A stretch of DNA of 64,000 bases. Source: Firmicutes bacterium ASF500 (GTDB lineage: Bacteria > Bacillota > Clostridia > Oscillospirales > Oscillospiraceae). The stretch covers positions 2,356,001 through 2,420,000 of the forward strand of contig CP097573.1 of assembly GCA_000492175.2 (NCBI GenBank), written 5' to 3'. The position numbers were made by a program, and so were the translations under genes. Positions within the stretch are counted from its first letter, which is position 1, and each line of letters begins with the position of its first letter. Shown one piece after another: positions 9,021-19,117 of the stretch. Under the pieces are notes generated by a model. The model did not search any database. It was not told the origin of the DNA and was given only the letters and a program-made list of their open reading frames with translations.

Positions 9021-9050
9021 GTCCCGGAAAGAATGAAAGGAGAACAACTT

Positions 9051-10160
9051 ATGGAGACAAGACCTTACGTAGCATGGGACCTGATGGACGCGTTCATGAT
9101 CGACGTGTTCAAGGCCTACGGCGTGCCCGAGGAGGACGCGAAAATCTGTTCCGACGTTCTGCTGGAGTCGGACCGCCGGGGCATCGAGAGCCACGGCTGC
9201 AACCGCTTTAAGCCCATTTACATCGACCGCATCGTCAACGGCACCCTGCTTCCCAAGACGGAGATCGAGATTTTGAAGGACACCCCCACCACCGTGGTGA
9301 TGGACGCCCACAACGGCATGGGCATGGTGGCCAGCTATCGGATGATGGAGATGCTCATCGAGAAGGCCAAGAAGTATGGCATGGCCGGCGGCGCGATCTG
9401 CAACTCCACCCACTACGGCATCGCGGGCTACTGGACCACCATGGCGGAGAAGGCCGGCATGATCGGCATCAGCGGCACCAACGCCCGCCCCTCCGTGGCC
9501 CCCACCTTCGGCGTGGAGCCCATGATGGGCACCAACCCCTTCACCTTCACCATCCCCACCGATGAGGAGTTCCCCTTCAACTTTGACTGCGCCACCTCCA
9601 TCGTCCAGAACGGCAAGATCGAGTTCTATGAGCGCAGCGGCAAGCCCACCCCCGCCGGCCTGGTGGTCACCGACAACGGCGACACCATGACCGACTCCGG
9701 CCAGATCCTGAAGGATATGCGGGCCGGCAAGTGCGCCCTGCTGCCCATCGGCGGCCTGGGCGAGGCCACCGGCGGCTATAAGGGCTACGGCTTCAACACC
9801 ATCGTGGAGATTCTCTCCGCCGCCCTGGCCGGCGGCCCCTTCATGAAGGCGCTGAGCGGCAAGGACGCTGACGGCAACAACACCATGTACCGTCTGGGCC
9901 ACTTCTTCTTCGTCATCAACCCCGAGTTCTTCATGGGTCTGGACACCTTCAAGGAGACCTCCGGCGGCATCTGCCGGGGCCTGCGGAGCTCCCGGAAGGC
10001 CCCCGGCGCCGAGCGCATCTACACCGCCGGCGAGAAGGAGTATCTGGCCTGGCAGGACCGCAAGGATAAGGGCGTGCCCGTGGGCGAGTCCATCCAGAAG
10101 GAAATGATCGCCCTGCGGGATCAGCTGAACCTGCCCTATCACTTCCCCTTCGAGGACTAA
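9051..10160 (+). CDS. Ldh2/Mdh2-family NAD(P)-dependent dehydrogenase
   Basis: This family (malate/L-lactate dehydrogenase type 2, also sulfolactate and ureidoglycolate dehydrogenases) oxidises 2-hydroxy acids with a non-Rossmann fold. I chose ATG 9051 (GAAAGGAG upstream), giving 369 residues. Family features include the SHGCNRF region, STHYGIAGYWT, GTNARPSVAP and GTNPFTF, and the C-terminal GYKGYGFN. It is followed by malic enzyme and, further on, a TRAP dicarboxylate transporter, so malate or a related C4 hydroxy acid is the likely substrate; exact specificity cannot be read from sequence. Confidence 0.85.
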   Translation: METRPYVAWDLMDAFMIDVFKAYGVPEEDAKICSDVLLESDRRGIESHGCNRFKPIYIDRIVNGTLLPKTEIEILKDTPTTVVMDAHNGMGMVASYRMMEMLIEKAKKYGMAGGAICNSTHYGIAGYWTTMAEKAGMIGISGTNARPSVAPTFGVEPMMGTNPFTFTIPTDEEFPFNFDCATSIVQNGKIEFYERSGKPTPAGLVVTDNGDTMTDSGQILKDMRAGKCALLPIGGLGEATGGYKGYGFNTIVEILSAALAGGPFMKALSGKDADGNNTMYRLGHFFFVINPEFFMGLDTFKETSGGICRGLRSSRKAPGAERIYTAGEKEYLAWQDRKDKGVPVGESIQKEMIALRDQLNLPYHFPFED

Positions 10161-10267
10161 TAAGATCTAAGCGCCCCCGCCCGCCGGGCGGGGGACGCGG
10201 GTCCTTACTATGTGCGCCCCGTCCGGAGGACGGGGAAACGATCCTATTATAAATGGAGGAATATAAA
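10161..10267 (+). other. Intercistronic hairpins upstream of malic enzyme
   Basis: Two GC-rich hairpins are present, CGCCCCCGCCC/GGGCGGGGG-type at about 10170-10198 and CCCCGTCC/GGACGGGG at about 10217-10236, followed by GGAGG at 10256. Neither has a T-run, so they look more like mRNA-stabilising or partial attenuation structures than terminators. Confidence 0.5.
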
Positions 10268-11440
<1,173 letters not shown>

Positions 11441-11464
11441 CACGCCCCGCCGGAGGATGAGGAA

Positions 11465-12256
11465 ATGATCGACTTTCGGAAAAAAAGGCTGTTCCTGCTG
11501 GATATGGACGGCACCATTTATCTGGGCGACCAGCTCTTTGACGGCACCACGGACTTTCTGAACCAGGTGCGGGCCCAGGAGGGGAAGTACCTCTTTGTGA
11601 CCAACAACTCCTCCCGCAGCGTGTCCGCCTATGTGGACCGGCTCAACGGCATGGGCATCCCCTCCTCCGCCGGCGACTTTCTCACCTCCGTGGACGCCCT
11701 TATCTGGTATCTGCGGGGAAAGTATGACAACGCGCTGATCTATGCCTTCGGGACCCGGACCTTCCGCCAGCAGCTGGCGGAGGCGGGCTTCCGAGTCACC
11801 GACAGGCTGGAGGACGGCGTCTCCCTGCTGGTGTGCGGCTTCGACACGGAGCTGACCTTCCAGAAGCTGGAGGACGCCTGTATCCTTCTGGGCCGGGAGG
11901 TGGACTTCGTGGCTACCAACCCGGACTGGGTGTGCCCCACCTCCTACGGCTCGGTGCCCGACTGCGGCTCGGTGTGCGAGATGCTGTTCCGGGCCACCGG
12001 CCGGCGTCCCAAATTCATCGGCAAGCCGGAGCCCGAGATGGCTCTGCTGTCCATGGAGAAGTACGGCTATACCCCGGAGCAGACCGTCCTAATCGGCGAC
12101 CGGGTCTATACCGACATCGCCTGCGGCGTCAACGCCGGTATCGACACCGCTTTCGTCCTGTCCGGCGAGGGCGTGCCCGAGGACCAGGAGCGTTTCGGCG
12201 TTCAGGCCGCCGGAGTCTACCCGAATATTCGGGAAATCTGGAGAAGTATGGTCTGA
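11465..12256 (+). CDS. HAD-IIA family phosphatase (NagD/Pho13-like)
   Basis: The 263-residue product carries the HAD motifs: nucleophile DMDGT (D13), motif II FVTNNSS, the Lys in GKPEPEM and the acidic IGDRVYTDI. The C2-type cap between motifs II and III identifies subclass IIA, whose members dephosphorylate sugar phosphates, p-nitrophenyl phosphate or 2-phosphoglycolate-like metabolites. It begins 24 bases after malic enzyme and is probably in the same operon. The true substrate is unknown. Confidence 0.9.
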   Translation: MIDFRKKRLFLLDMDGTIYLGDQLFDGTTDFLNQVRAQEGKYLFVTNNSSRSVSAYVDRLNGMGIPSSAGDFLTSVDALIWYLRGKYDNALIYAFGTRTFRQQLAEAGFRVTDRLEDGVSLLVCGFDTELTFQKLEDACILLGREVDFVATNPDWVCPTSYGSVPDCGSVCEMLFRATGRRPKFIGKPEPEMALLSMEKYGYTPEQTVLIGDRVYTDIACGVNAGIDTAFVLSGEGVPEDQERFGVQAAGVYPNIREIWRSMV

Positions 12257-12333
12257 TTTGCCCTTTTTCGGGATATGCCTCCTCCTTTTATCGAGGACGC
12301 ATAAAAAACCTGTCAAGAACCGCAAAGTTTTTG

Positions 12334-12362
12334 TTGAAAAGATCCGGTATCTGTGTTATGCT
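12334..12362 (+). promoter_or_regulatory. Sigma-A promoter of TRAP transporter operon
   Basis: TTGAAA (12334-12339), 17-base spacer, TATGCT (12357-12362). It sits about 110 bases upstream of dctP. Confidence 0.75.
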
Positions 12363-12470
12363 ACTAGACAGCATACGTTGTCTCCCCCCCTTCGGGCGGG
12401 ATTACTCTGTGTGTTCCCCGAGCCGCCTGCGCGGACCGGGAAATAAATTTAAAAAATAGGAGAGATTGTG

Positions 12471-13562
12471 ATGAAAAAGGCTTTAGCAATGATTTTGTCC
12501 TTGGCAATGGCCCTGTCCCTGGCCGCGTGCGGCGGCGGTGGCGGCGGCGGGACCTCCACCCCCGCTCCCGGCGGCAGCTCCACCCCCAGCGCCGGTACCA
12601 GCACCCCCGGCGGCGATGACGACTACTATCTGGAGATCCGCTTTTCCAACGTGTTCCAGCCCACCGAGTGGAACTACAAGGCCAGTGAGAAGCTGGCTCA
12701 GATGATCACCGAGAAGACCGACGGCCACATCACCGTTACTTATTACGGCCAGAACGAGCTGGACTGCTACGCCGACTCCGTGTCCCAGGCCGTCAACGGC
12801 GCCAACTGGATGGGCCTTGAGGAGCCCTCCCTGTTCGCCGACTATGTGGGCGACGCCGCCATGGTTATCGCCCCCATGCTGTACAGCTCCACCGCTGAGT
12901 ACAACTACGTGATGGATTCCGACTTCGTGGCCGACCTGTGCGACCGCCTGGCCGCGGAGAACATCCACATTCTGGACACCCACTACTCCTTCGGCTTCCG
13001 CAGCGTCGTCACCAACCTGGACGTGACCAAGCCCGAGGACCTGAACGGCCACATCCTCCGCGCCACCTCCTCCGCTCTGTTCACCAAGACTCTGGAGGCC
13101 CTGGGCGCTACCCCCAACGCCATGAGCTTCACCGAGTGTCTCCAGGCCATCCAGGGCGGCGTCGTTGAGGGCTTCGAGGGCTCCACCTCCACTCTGGCCG
13201 GCGCCGGCAACCCCTATGAGCTGGTGAAGAAGGTCGCCATGACCAACCACCTGATCGCCACCCGCTGGCTGTTCATGCCCGAGAACGTGTGGCAGGAGAT
13301 CCCCGAGAAGTATCAGAAGATCATTGAGGAGTGCGCCTACGAGTGCGGCATGTGGGAGCAGACCAGCTGTGACGAGGACGAGGAGGTCCAGAAGCAGATG
13401 CTGGCCGAGAACGGCGTCACCTGGAACGAGGTCGACCTGGACGCCTTCAAGAAGGCCTGCGAGCCCGTGATCGACTGGATCATTGAGGAGTACGGCTCCA
13501 GCCGCGAGGCCTATGACCAGCTGTCCGCTCTGGTCGCCGAGTACCGCGCCCAGAACGCCTAA
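12471..13562 (+). CDS. dctP: TRAP transporter substrate-binding lipoprotein (DctP family)
   Basis: This is the extracytoplasmic solute receptor of a tripartite ATP-independent transporter. Start ATG 12471 follows AGGAGA. The 363-residue protein has a lipoprotein signal with the lipobox LAAC, then a Gly/Ser/Thr/Pro-rich linker, then the binding domain. The family helix RATSSALFTKTLEALGATP and the Arg that usually contacts the substrate carboxylate are visible. It is followed by dctQ and dctM. The ligand is probably a C4-dicarboxylate or other organic acid, from the neighbouring malate genes (inference). Confidence 0.93.
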   Translation: MKKALAMILSLAMALSLAACGGGGGGGTSTPAPGGSSTPSAGTSTPGGDDDYYLEIRFSNVFQPTEWNYKASEKLAQMITEKTDGHITVTYYGQNELDCYADSVSQAVNGANWMGLEEPSLFADYVGDAAMVIAPMLYSSTAEYNYVMDSDFVADLCDRLAAENIHILDTHYSFGFRSVVTNLDVTKPEDLNGHILRATSSALFTKTLEALGATPNAMSFTECLQAIQGGVVEGFEGSTSTLAGAGNPYELVKKVAMTNHLIATRWLFMPENVWQEIPEKYQKIIEECAYECGMWEQTSCDEDEEVQKQMLAENGVTWNEVDLDAFKKACEPVIDWIIEEYGSSREAYDQLSALVAEYRAQNA

Positions 13563-13602
13563 GCAGTCTGAAAATCTGCGGCGGCTTCGCCGCGGTCATT
13601 CC

Positions 13603-13634
13603 GGTCCGGCTGTCAGGAGGCTGACAGCCGGACC
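13603..13634 (+). promoter_or_regulatory. Perfect 14-bp intercistronic hairpin
   Basis: GGTCCGGCTGTCAG / CTGACAGCCGGACC with a GAGG loop, and no T-run. In transporter operons such a stem after the binding-protein gene often protects its mRNA so that receptor is made in excess of the membrane subunits. Confidence 0.65.
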
Positions 13635-13679
13635 CGGAAGCTGACGGATGTTTTAAAATTCATTATTTTGAGGTGAACT

Positions 13680-14237
13680 ATGGCTCACAAAAAAATAACT
13701 GTTACATCCGTACTGAAAAACCTGGACGCGATCATCACCTGTGTTACGCTTTCCGTCTGCGTGATCCTGGTCAATGTCAACGTCATTCTCCGGTATGCCA
13801 TCAAGCAGCCCATCCCGGGCTGTGAGGAGATCGTGACCGGTTTCTTCGTATGGACTGTATTCATCGGCTGCGCCTACGCCCACCGGATGCACGCCCACCT
13901 GGGCGTAGACATCCTGGTGAACATTATGCCGGGAAAAATGAAGAAGGTCGTGGAAAACGTCGTCTTTTTCCTGGAACTGGCCATTCTGATCCTGGTGACC
14001 TACATCAGCGCTCAGTATGTCTATCACCTGATGTTCAACCTCTCCGGCGCATGGAAGCCCGCGCTGACGGAGGTGCTCCGCTTCCCCATGTGGTATATCG
14101 CCATCGCGGTGCCCATCGGCTTCGGCCTGTGCACCATCTTCTCCATCGTTGAGCTTCTGACCAACAAGCTGCATCTCTTCAAGGGCAGCTCCAATCAGAA
14201 CGGTCACACCCCTGAGCAGGGAGGTGGCGCGGTATGA
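13680..14237 (+). CDS. dctQ: TRAP transporter small permease (DctQ family)
   Basis: The 185-residue protein has four predicted membrane segments (about residues 18-38, 55-72, 92-115, 135-160) and the family signature around PGCEEIVTGFFVWTVFIGCAYAHR. DctQ couples the receptor to the large permease. It starts with ATG 13680 after GAGGTGAACT and its end overlaps dctM by four bases (ATGA), so the two are translationally coupled. Confidence 0.92.
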   Translation: MAHKKITVTSVLKNLDAIITCVTLSVCVILVNVNVILRYAIKQPIPGCEEIVTGFFVWTVFIGCAYAHRMHAHLGVDILVNIMPGKMKKVVENVVFFLELAILILVTYISAQYVYHLMFNLSGAWKPALTEVLRFPMWYIAIAVPIGFGLCTIFSIVELLTNKLHLFKGSSNQNGHTPEQGGGAV

Positions 14238-15553
14238 TGACTCTGTCCCCCATGGACCTGATCCCCGTGGTCATGCTCTTCCTGCTGTACTTCATGGGAA
14301 TGCCCATCGTGTACTCCCTGTTCGGCGCCACCTTCTTCTTTTTCCTGGTGCTGGACGCCTCCTCCCCCGCGTGGCTCATCATGCAGAAGGTCATGAAGTC
14401 CACTCAGTCCTTCTCCATGCTGGCTATCCCCTTCTTCGTCATGTCCGGTTCCGTCATGAACTACGGCGGCATCAGTGACAAGATGATGGATTTCGCTGAA
14501 GTGCTAACGGGCCACATGAAGGGCGGCCTGGCCCAGGTGAACGTGGTGCTGTCCATGCTGATGGGCGGCTGCTCCGGCTCGGCCAACGCCGACTGCGCCA
14601 TGCAGTCCAAGATGCTGGTGCCCGAGATGGAGAAGCGCGGCTACTCCAAGGCTTTCTCCGCCGCCATCACCGCCGCCTCCTCGGCGGCCACCCCCGTCAT
14701 CCCCCCTGGAGTCAACCTGATTGTCTACTGCCTGATCGCTCAGGTCTCCCTGGGCCGGGTGTTCGCCGCCGGCTACGTACCCGGCATCCTGATGTCCGCC
14801 GCCATGATGGTCACCGTGGCGATCATCGCCAACAAGCGGGGCTATGAGCGCTCCCGTCCCCGCCGGGCCACCCTGGGCGAGATCGGCAAGCAGTTCATGA
14901 CCTCCTTCTGGGGCGTGTTCTTCCCCATCGGCATCATTTTGGGTATCCGTTTCTCCCTGTTCACCCCCTCCGAGGGCGGCGCTGTGGCCGTGCTGTACTG
15001 CTTCATCATCGGCACCTTCGTCTATAAGCGCCTCAAGCTCAAGGAGCACCTGATTCCCATCCTGCTGGACAGTATCGCCGGTACCTCCAGCGTGGTCCTG
15101 ATCATGGTGGCCGCCAACACCTTTGGCAACTACATGAGCTGGATCAACCTGCCCAAGATCGTCGCCAGCGGTATGCTGAGCCTGACGCAGAACAAGTACG
15201 TATTCCTGCTGCTGTGCAACCTGATTCTGCTGATTATGGGCATGTTCCTGGAGGGCGGCGCGGCCCTGATGATTATCACGCCGCTGTTGCTGCCCGTCTC
15301 CCGTCAGCTGGGCATCAACGACTATCACTTTGGTATGGTTGCTATCGTCAATATTATGATTGGCGGCATCACCCCGCCCTTCGGCTCTATGATGTTTACG
15401 ACCTGCGGCATTACAGGCTGTAAGATCACAGACTTCCTAAAAGAGGTCTGGCCATTCATCCTATCGCTGGTGGCGGTCCTGCTGCTGCTGACCTTCGTGC
15501 CCGATCTGGTCACCTGCGTACCCGACCTGATCTACGGCCCGGAGCTGAAATAA
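14234..15553 (+). CDS. dctM: TRAP transporter large permease (DctM family)
   Basis: This 439-residue integral membrane protein is the sodium-coupled transport subunit, with about 12 membrane segments. Family motifs include GCSGSANADCAMQSKMLVPEM, AASSAATPVIPPG and the C-terminal GGITPPFGSMMF. It overlaps dctQ by four bases and is followed by a terminator, closing the operon. Confidence 0.94.
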   Translation: MMTLSPMDLIPVVMLFLLYFMGMPIVYSLFGATFFFFLVLDASSPAWLIMQKVMKSTQSFSMLAIPFFVMSGSVMNYGGISDKMMDFAEVLTGHMKGGLAQVNVVLSMLMGGCSGSANADCAMQSKMLVPEMEKRGYSKAFSAAITAASSAATPVIPPGVNLIVYCLIAQVSLGRVFAAGYVPGILMSAAMMVTVAIIANKRGYERSRPRRATLGEIGKQFMTSFWGVFFPIGIILGIRFSLFTPSEGGAVAVLYCFIIGTFVYKRLKLKEHLIPILLDSIAGTSSVVLIMVAANTFGNYMSWINLPKIVASGMLSLTQNKYVFLLLCNLILLIMGMFLEGGAALMIITPLLLPVSRQLGINDYHFGMVAIVNIMIGGITPPFGSMMFTTCGITGCKITDFLKEVWPFILSLVAVLLLLTFVPDLVTCVPDLIYGPELK

Positions 15554-15570
15554 CCTTCCCGTCAAATGAA

Positions 15571-15612
15571 CAAAATCTGAGAGGTCGAACACGGCCTCTC
15601 AGATTTTTATAA
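15571..15612 (+). terminator. Terminator of the TRAP operon
   Basis: AAAATCTGAGAGG / CCTCTCAGATTTTT stem with a ten-base loop. Confidence 0.92.
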
Positions 15613-15635
15613 AGCACCCCGGTTAGGAGAGGGAT

Positions 15636-16199
15636 ATGACCTATTACGATGTAACGATGCGGCATTCGGAAAAAACCTTCGAGTCGCTGTCTCATATGCA
15701 GTACGACCTGTTCTGCAAAAGCAACCTGGTGGGCCGGAACATTCTGGGGACGGCCATCGTTCTGCTGGGCATCCTGGAGCAGGAAAATTGGTGGGCCATT
15801 CTGCTGGTAGCCTACGGCTGCTACCTGTTCACCAGCAAATACAGCTCCGCCAACCACACCGCCCATAAGCTGGCAAAGCAGATCACCGAGTCCGGGATGG
15901 ACTTTCCCGCCTCCCGCTTCCTCTTCAAGGACCACGGCATGGAGATCCGGCCCCTGGAGGAGAAGGAGAAGGCGGGGGACGTTCTGCTCTACGGCGATGT
16001 GTGCCGGCTGGGGGAGGATATGCGCTACTTCTACCTCTTCCGGGACCAGTACGGCGGCTACATGGTCCCAAAGGAGCAGCTGGCCGATGAGACATCCAAA
16101 TTCCGGAGCTTTTTGGAGGAAAAAACCAGGCTGACCTTCCGCAGCCGCTCCGCGCCCGTTCTGCGGCTGGCCCGCCGGCTCAGCCGCTCCAAGAGCTAG
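15636..16199 (+). CDS. YcxB-like membrane-anchored protein, function unknown
   Basis: The 187-residue protein has one or two hydrophobic segments (about residues 33-62) in its N-terminal half and a C-terminal soluble domain resembling the YcxB-like domain (FLFKDHGMEI, LLYGDVCRL, YFYLFRDQYGGYMVPK). Its role is unknown in the family. AGGAGAGGG precedes ATG 15636. It lies 21 bases before the first MgtC-family gene and is probably co-transcribed with it. Confidence 0.7.
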   Translation: MTYYDVTMRHSEKTFESLSHMQYDLFCKSNLVGRNILGTAIVLLGILEQENWWAILLVAYGCYLFTSKYSSANHTAHKLAKQITESGMDFPASRFLFKDHGMEIRPLEEKEKAGDVLLYGDVCRLGEDMRYFYLFRDQYGGYMVPKEQLADETSKFRSFLEEKTRLTFRSRSAPVLRLARRLSRSKS

Positions 16200-16220
16200 G
16201 CGCGGGAAAGGAGAAGCGTT

Positions 16221-16946
16221 ATGATCGACGCCTTTGACTATCTGCGTGAATTCAATATCGCGGCCGTGACGCTGCGTCTGGTTCTGGCTATGCTCTTCGG
16301 CGGAATGCTGGGGCTGGAGCGGGCCAGAAAGCGGCGGGCCGCCGGCTTTCGCACCTATATGATCGTCTGTATCGGGGCCACGCTTGCCATCCTCCTCAGC
16401 CAGTATGAGGCGGCGATGCTGTCCGGCCCCTGGAAGGACGTGGCCGACTATGTGGGCATCCACTCGGACGTGTCCCGGTTTGGCGCCCAGGTCATCAACG
16501 GCATCGGCTTTTTGGGCACGGGCACCATCATCGTCACCGGGCGGCAGGAGGTCAAGGGCCTGACCACCGCCGCCGGGCTGTGGGCCTCGGCCTGTATGGG
16601 CCTGGCTATAGGGGCCGGGTTCTATGAGTGCGTCATTTTGGCCGTCCTGCTGATTACCTTCTGCGTCCGTCTGCTGCCCATTTTTGAGGGGTACCTCGTG
16701 GAGCGGGCCCGGAATATCAACATCTATGTGGAGTTCGCCTCCCTGGACGACGTGGGCGCGATTATCAGCCGGATCAAGGAGCAGGGAGCCCAGATTTTTG
16801 AGGTGGATATCAACCACGGAGAGGAAAACCACTCGCTGAAACCCAGCGCGGTCTTCTCCATCCGCCTGAATCAGCGCTGCCTCCATGAGGAGGTGCTGAC
16901 CGCCATCTCCGATCTGGAGCACATCACCATGATCGACGAGGTGTAG
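16221..16946 (+). CDS. MgtC/SapB family membrane protein (first of pair)
   Basis: MgtC-family proteins are inner-membrane proteins linked to magnesium limitation and, in Salmonella, inhibition of ATP synthase. The 241-residue product has the conserved N-terminal part with GGMLGLERARKRRAAGFRT, a glycine-rich GIGFLGTGTIIVT and KGLTTAAGLWASA, about five membrane segments, and a C-terminal ACT-like cytoplasmic domain. A second copy follows 45 bases downstream. Confidence 0.9.
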   Translation: MIDAFDYLREFNIAAVTLRLVLAMLFGGMLGLERARKRRAAGFRTYMIVCIGATLAILLSQYEAAMLSGPWKDVADYVGIHSDVSRFGAQVINGIGFLGTGTIIVTGRQEVKGLTTAAGLWASACMGLAIGAGFYECVILAVLLITFCVRLLPIFEGYLVERARNINIYVEFASLDDVGAIISRIKEQGAQIFEVDINHGEENHSLKPSAVFSIRLNQRCLHEEVLTAISDLEHITMIDEV

Positions 16947-16991
16947 CGGCCACAACATCATGAGGCTTTATGCCGTGGGGAGAGGGATACT

Positions 16992-17684
16992 ATGATACCG
17001 ATTTTTGACGGCTTGAGGGACATTTCCTTCCTGTCTGTAGGGGTCCGGCTGTTTCTGACCGTAATCTGCGGCGGACTGGTCGGAATCGAGCGGGCCTATA
17101 AGCGCCGCCCGGCGGGGATGCGCACCCATATTCTGATCTGCCTGGGGGCGGCGATGACCACGCTGACCAGCCAATACCTGTACATGGTGATGCACTACTA
17201 CACCGACATGGCCCGTCTGGGCGCTCAGGTGGTGGCCGGCGTGGGCTTCATCGGCGCGGGCACCATCATCGTCACCCGCCGCCAGCGGGTCAAGGGCCTG
17301 ACCACCGCCGCCGGACTGTGGGGGGTAGCCATCATCGGCCTGACGCTGGGGGGCGGCTTCTACGAGGGCGGCCTGCTGGCCACGGGCATGATTCTGGTGG
17401 CCGAGCTGGTGTTCGCCAAGTGGGAGTACCGCCTGCTGGACAGCGCCCCAGAGATCAACCTGTACATGGAGTATCGGGGCCGGGTCTGCCTGGAGACCGT
17501 CCTCAAATTTTACCGCGAGTTCAACCTGAAGCTGCTGAACATGGAGATTACCCGCCATGCGGACAGCGACAGCTCCACCTCCTGCGCCATTTTCACCCTG
17601 CGCCTGAATAAAAAATGCAGCGCCGAGTGGGTCGTGGCACAGCTCCACGGCGTCAAGGGAATCAATATCGTGGAGGAAATGTAA
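16992..17684 (+). CDS. MgtC/SapB family membrane protein (second of pair)
   Basis: At 230 residues it matches the upstream gene in layout: ICGGLVGIERAYKRRPAGMRT, GVGFIGAGTIIVT, KGLTTAAGLWGVA, and a C-terminal ACT-like domain. The two are clearly paralogues but have diverged in the C-terminal half, which suggests different regulation or a heteromeric complex. A strong hairpin terminates the unit. Confidence 0.9.
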   Translation: MIPIFDGLRDISFLSVGVRLFLTVICGGLVGIERAYKRRPAGMRTHILICLGAAMTTLTSQYLYMVMHYYTDMARLGAQVVAGVGFIGAGTIIVTRRQRVKGLTTAAGLWGVAIIGLTLGGGFYEGGLLATGMILVAELVFAKWEYRLLDSAPEINLYMEYRGRVCLETVLKFYREFNLKLLNMEITRHADSDSSTSCAIFTLRLNKKCSAEWVVAQLHGVKGINIVEEM

Positions 17685-17697
17685 GCGTAAAAGTAGA

Positions 17698-17735
17698 GCC
17701 GGGGCCTGTGGGACATCGTACCCACAGGCCCCGGA
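17698..17735 (+). terminator. Hairpin terminator after MgtC pair
   Basis: A 14-bp perfect stem CCGGGGCCTGTGGG / CCCACAGGCCCCGG. The T-stretch after it is poor (ACTTTCAT), so termination may be partial. Confidence 0.75.
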
Positions 17736-17798
17736 CTTTCATCGGAGGCCATTCCATATAAATCCCCCGGATTCTGGGAAAGCTGAATTCTGGGTGAT

Positions 17799-18692
17799 AT
17801 GATTATGGGATTTTTCCACGGCACAGAGGGGACAGGCCCCTATTTTGAGGGCTGGTACTTCAAGCACCAGAGCCCGGGCGGGCAGGCCCTGGCGCTGATC
17901 CCCGCCTTCCACATCGACGGCGAGGGACGCCATACCGCCTCGCTCCAGGTCATTTCAAAGGACCGGGCCTGGTGGCTGGAGTACCCGGCCTCACAGCTTC
18001 AGGTCTCCCGGAGGCCCTTCCAGGTGCGGATTGGACAGTCCTGCTTCGGGGAAGAGGGAATCAGCCTCCAGATTCAGCGGGACGGGCTCTCCCTCCGCGG
18101 TGCTCTGCGCTACGGCCCCCTTACCGCCCTGCGGTCCGACATCATGGGGCCCTTTCGGTTCTTTGCGGGGATGCAGTGCGCCCACGGCGTTATCAGCATG
18201 GGGCACTCTCTCAGCGGAGCGCTGGAGCTGAACGGCGAGCCCCTGGAGTTCTCCGGCGGGATTGGATACATTGAGACAGACCGGGGCCGCTCCTTTCCCC
18301 AAAGGTATCTCTGGACCCAGTGCGTCTGGGAGGGGGCGGAGCGGGGCAGCCTGATACTTGCGGCGGCCACCATCCCCCTGCCTGTGGGGGGCTTCACCGG
18401 CTGTATCTGCTCCGTTCTGTACGGCGGGCGGGAATACCGCCTGGCAACCTACCGGAGGGCCAAAATCGAGAGGTGGTCCTCCTCCGGTGCGGCGATTCGT
18501 CAGGGGAAATACCGCCTGGAGGCGGAGCTGCTGAGCGAGCGGCGGCAGGCCCTCCGCGCCCCGGCGGAGGGGCGCATGGAGCGCACCATACACGAGAGCC
18601 TCCAGGCGGAGGTAAGGTACCGCTTCTGGCGGGGGAGGGAGCTCCTGTTTCAGCGCACAGACCCCAATGCCAGCTTTGAATATTCCTCCTGA
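17799..18692 (+). CDS. Tocopherol cyclase-like family protein
   Basis: The 297-residue protein begins GFFHGTEGTGPYFEGWYFKHQ and has a later GYIETDRGRSFPQRYLWTQ, both characteristic of the tocopherol-cyclase-like (lipocalin/carotenoid-hydratase-like) family. In anaerobic Clostridia no tocopherol is made, so the biochemical role is unknown. The start may be ATG 17799 or ATG 17805; no good ribosome site precedes either. Confidence 0.8.
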   Translation: MIMGFFHGTEGTGPYFEGWYFKHQSPGGQALALIPAFHIDGEGRHTASLQVISKDRAWWLEYPASQLQVSRRPFQVRIGQSCFGEEGISLQIQRDGLSLRGALRYGPLTALRSDIMGPFRFFAGMQCAHGVISMGHSLSGALELNGEPLEFSGGIGYIETDRGRSFPQRYLWTQCVWEGAERGSLILAAATIPLPVGGFTGCICSVLYGGREYRLATYRRAKIERWSSSGAAIRQGKYRLEAELLSERRQALRAPAEGRMERTIHESLQAEVRYRFWRGRELLFQRTDPNASFEYSS

Positions 18693-18708
18693 ACGGCGAG
18701 ACCCGAGG

Positions 18709-18741
18709 GCGAGGTGTGAAACCTTGCCCTTTTCTTTTTAA
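18709..18741 (+). terminator. Terminator
   Basis: GGGCGAGG / CCTTGCCC stem followed by TTTTCTTTTT. Confidence 0.85.
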
Positions 18742-18763
18742 AAACAAAAAATAAAATTAAAGC

Positions 18764-18792
18764 TTGACTTTAACAATATTAAAGATTATAAT
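18764..18792 (+). promoter_or_regulatory. Promoter with inverted repeat in the spacer
   Basis: TTGACT (18764-18769), 17-base spacer, TATAAT (18787-18792). The perfect inverted repeat CTTTAA-N5-TTAAAG (18768-18784) occupies the spacer, an ideal position for a repressor. The adjacent HTH gene is the natural candidate for autoregulation. Confidence 0.75.
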
Positions 18793-18814
18793 ACAAATCA
18801 GAAGGGAGGCGGAT

Positions 18815-19117
18815 ATGAGCATGGAGCTGCTGCCTGAGTGGATGACCGGGATGGAGGAGGAGGACGTGGCCTTTATCAAGCGGTTCATACTGGCCTCCGG
18901 GTCGCTGAAGGAGGTGGCCGGCCAGTACGGCGTGACTTACCCCACTGTGCGCCTGCGGCTGGACCGGCTGATTCAAAAGATCAAGCTCAGTGAGACCGCC
19001 GCCGCCGACCCATACATTGCCACCATCAAACGGCTGGCGATGAACGAGAAGCTGGACCTGGATACCGCCAAGGTCCTGATCGCGGAGTACAAGAAGACGA
19101 AAAGGGAGGAATTGTAA
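18815..19117 (+). CDS. DUF2089-family helix-turn-helix protein
   Basis: With ATG 18815 (AAGGGAGGCGG upstream) the product is 100 residues: a PEWMTGMEEEDVAFIKRFILASGS region followed by an HTH (LKEVAGQYGVTYPTVRLRLDRLIQKI). DUF2089 proteins are small predicted regulators usually next to a membrane protein gene. Here the stop TAA overlaps the ATG of such a gene. Likely regulates its own operon through the repeat in its promoter. Confidence 0.85.
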   Translation: MSMELLPEWMTGMEEEDVAFIKRFILASGSLKEVAGQYGVTYPTVRLRLDRLIQKIKLSETAAADPYIATIKRLAMNEKLDLDTAKVLIAEYKKTKREEL

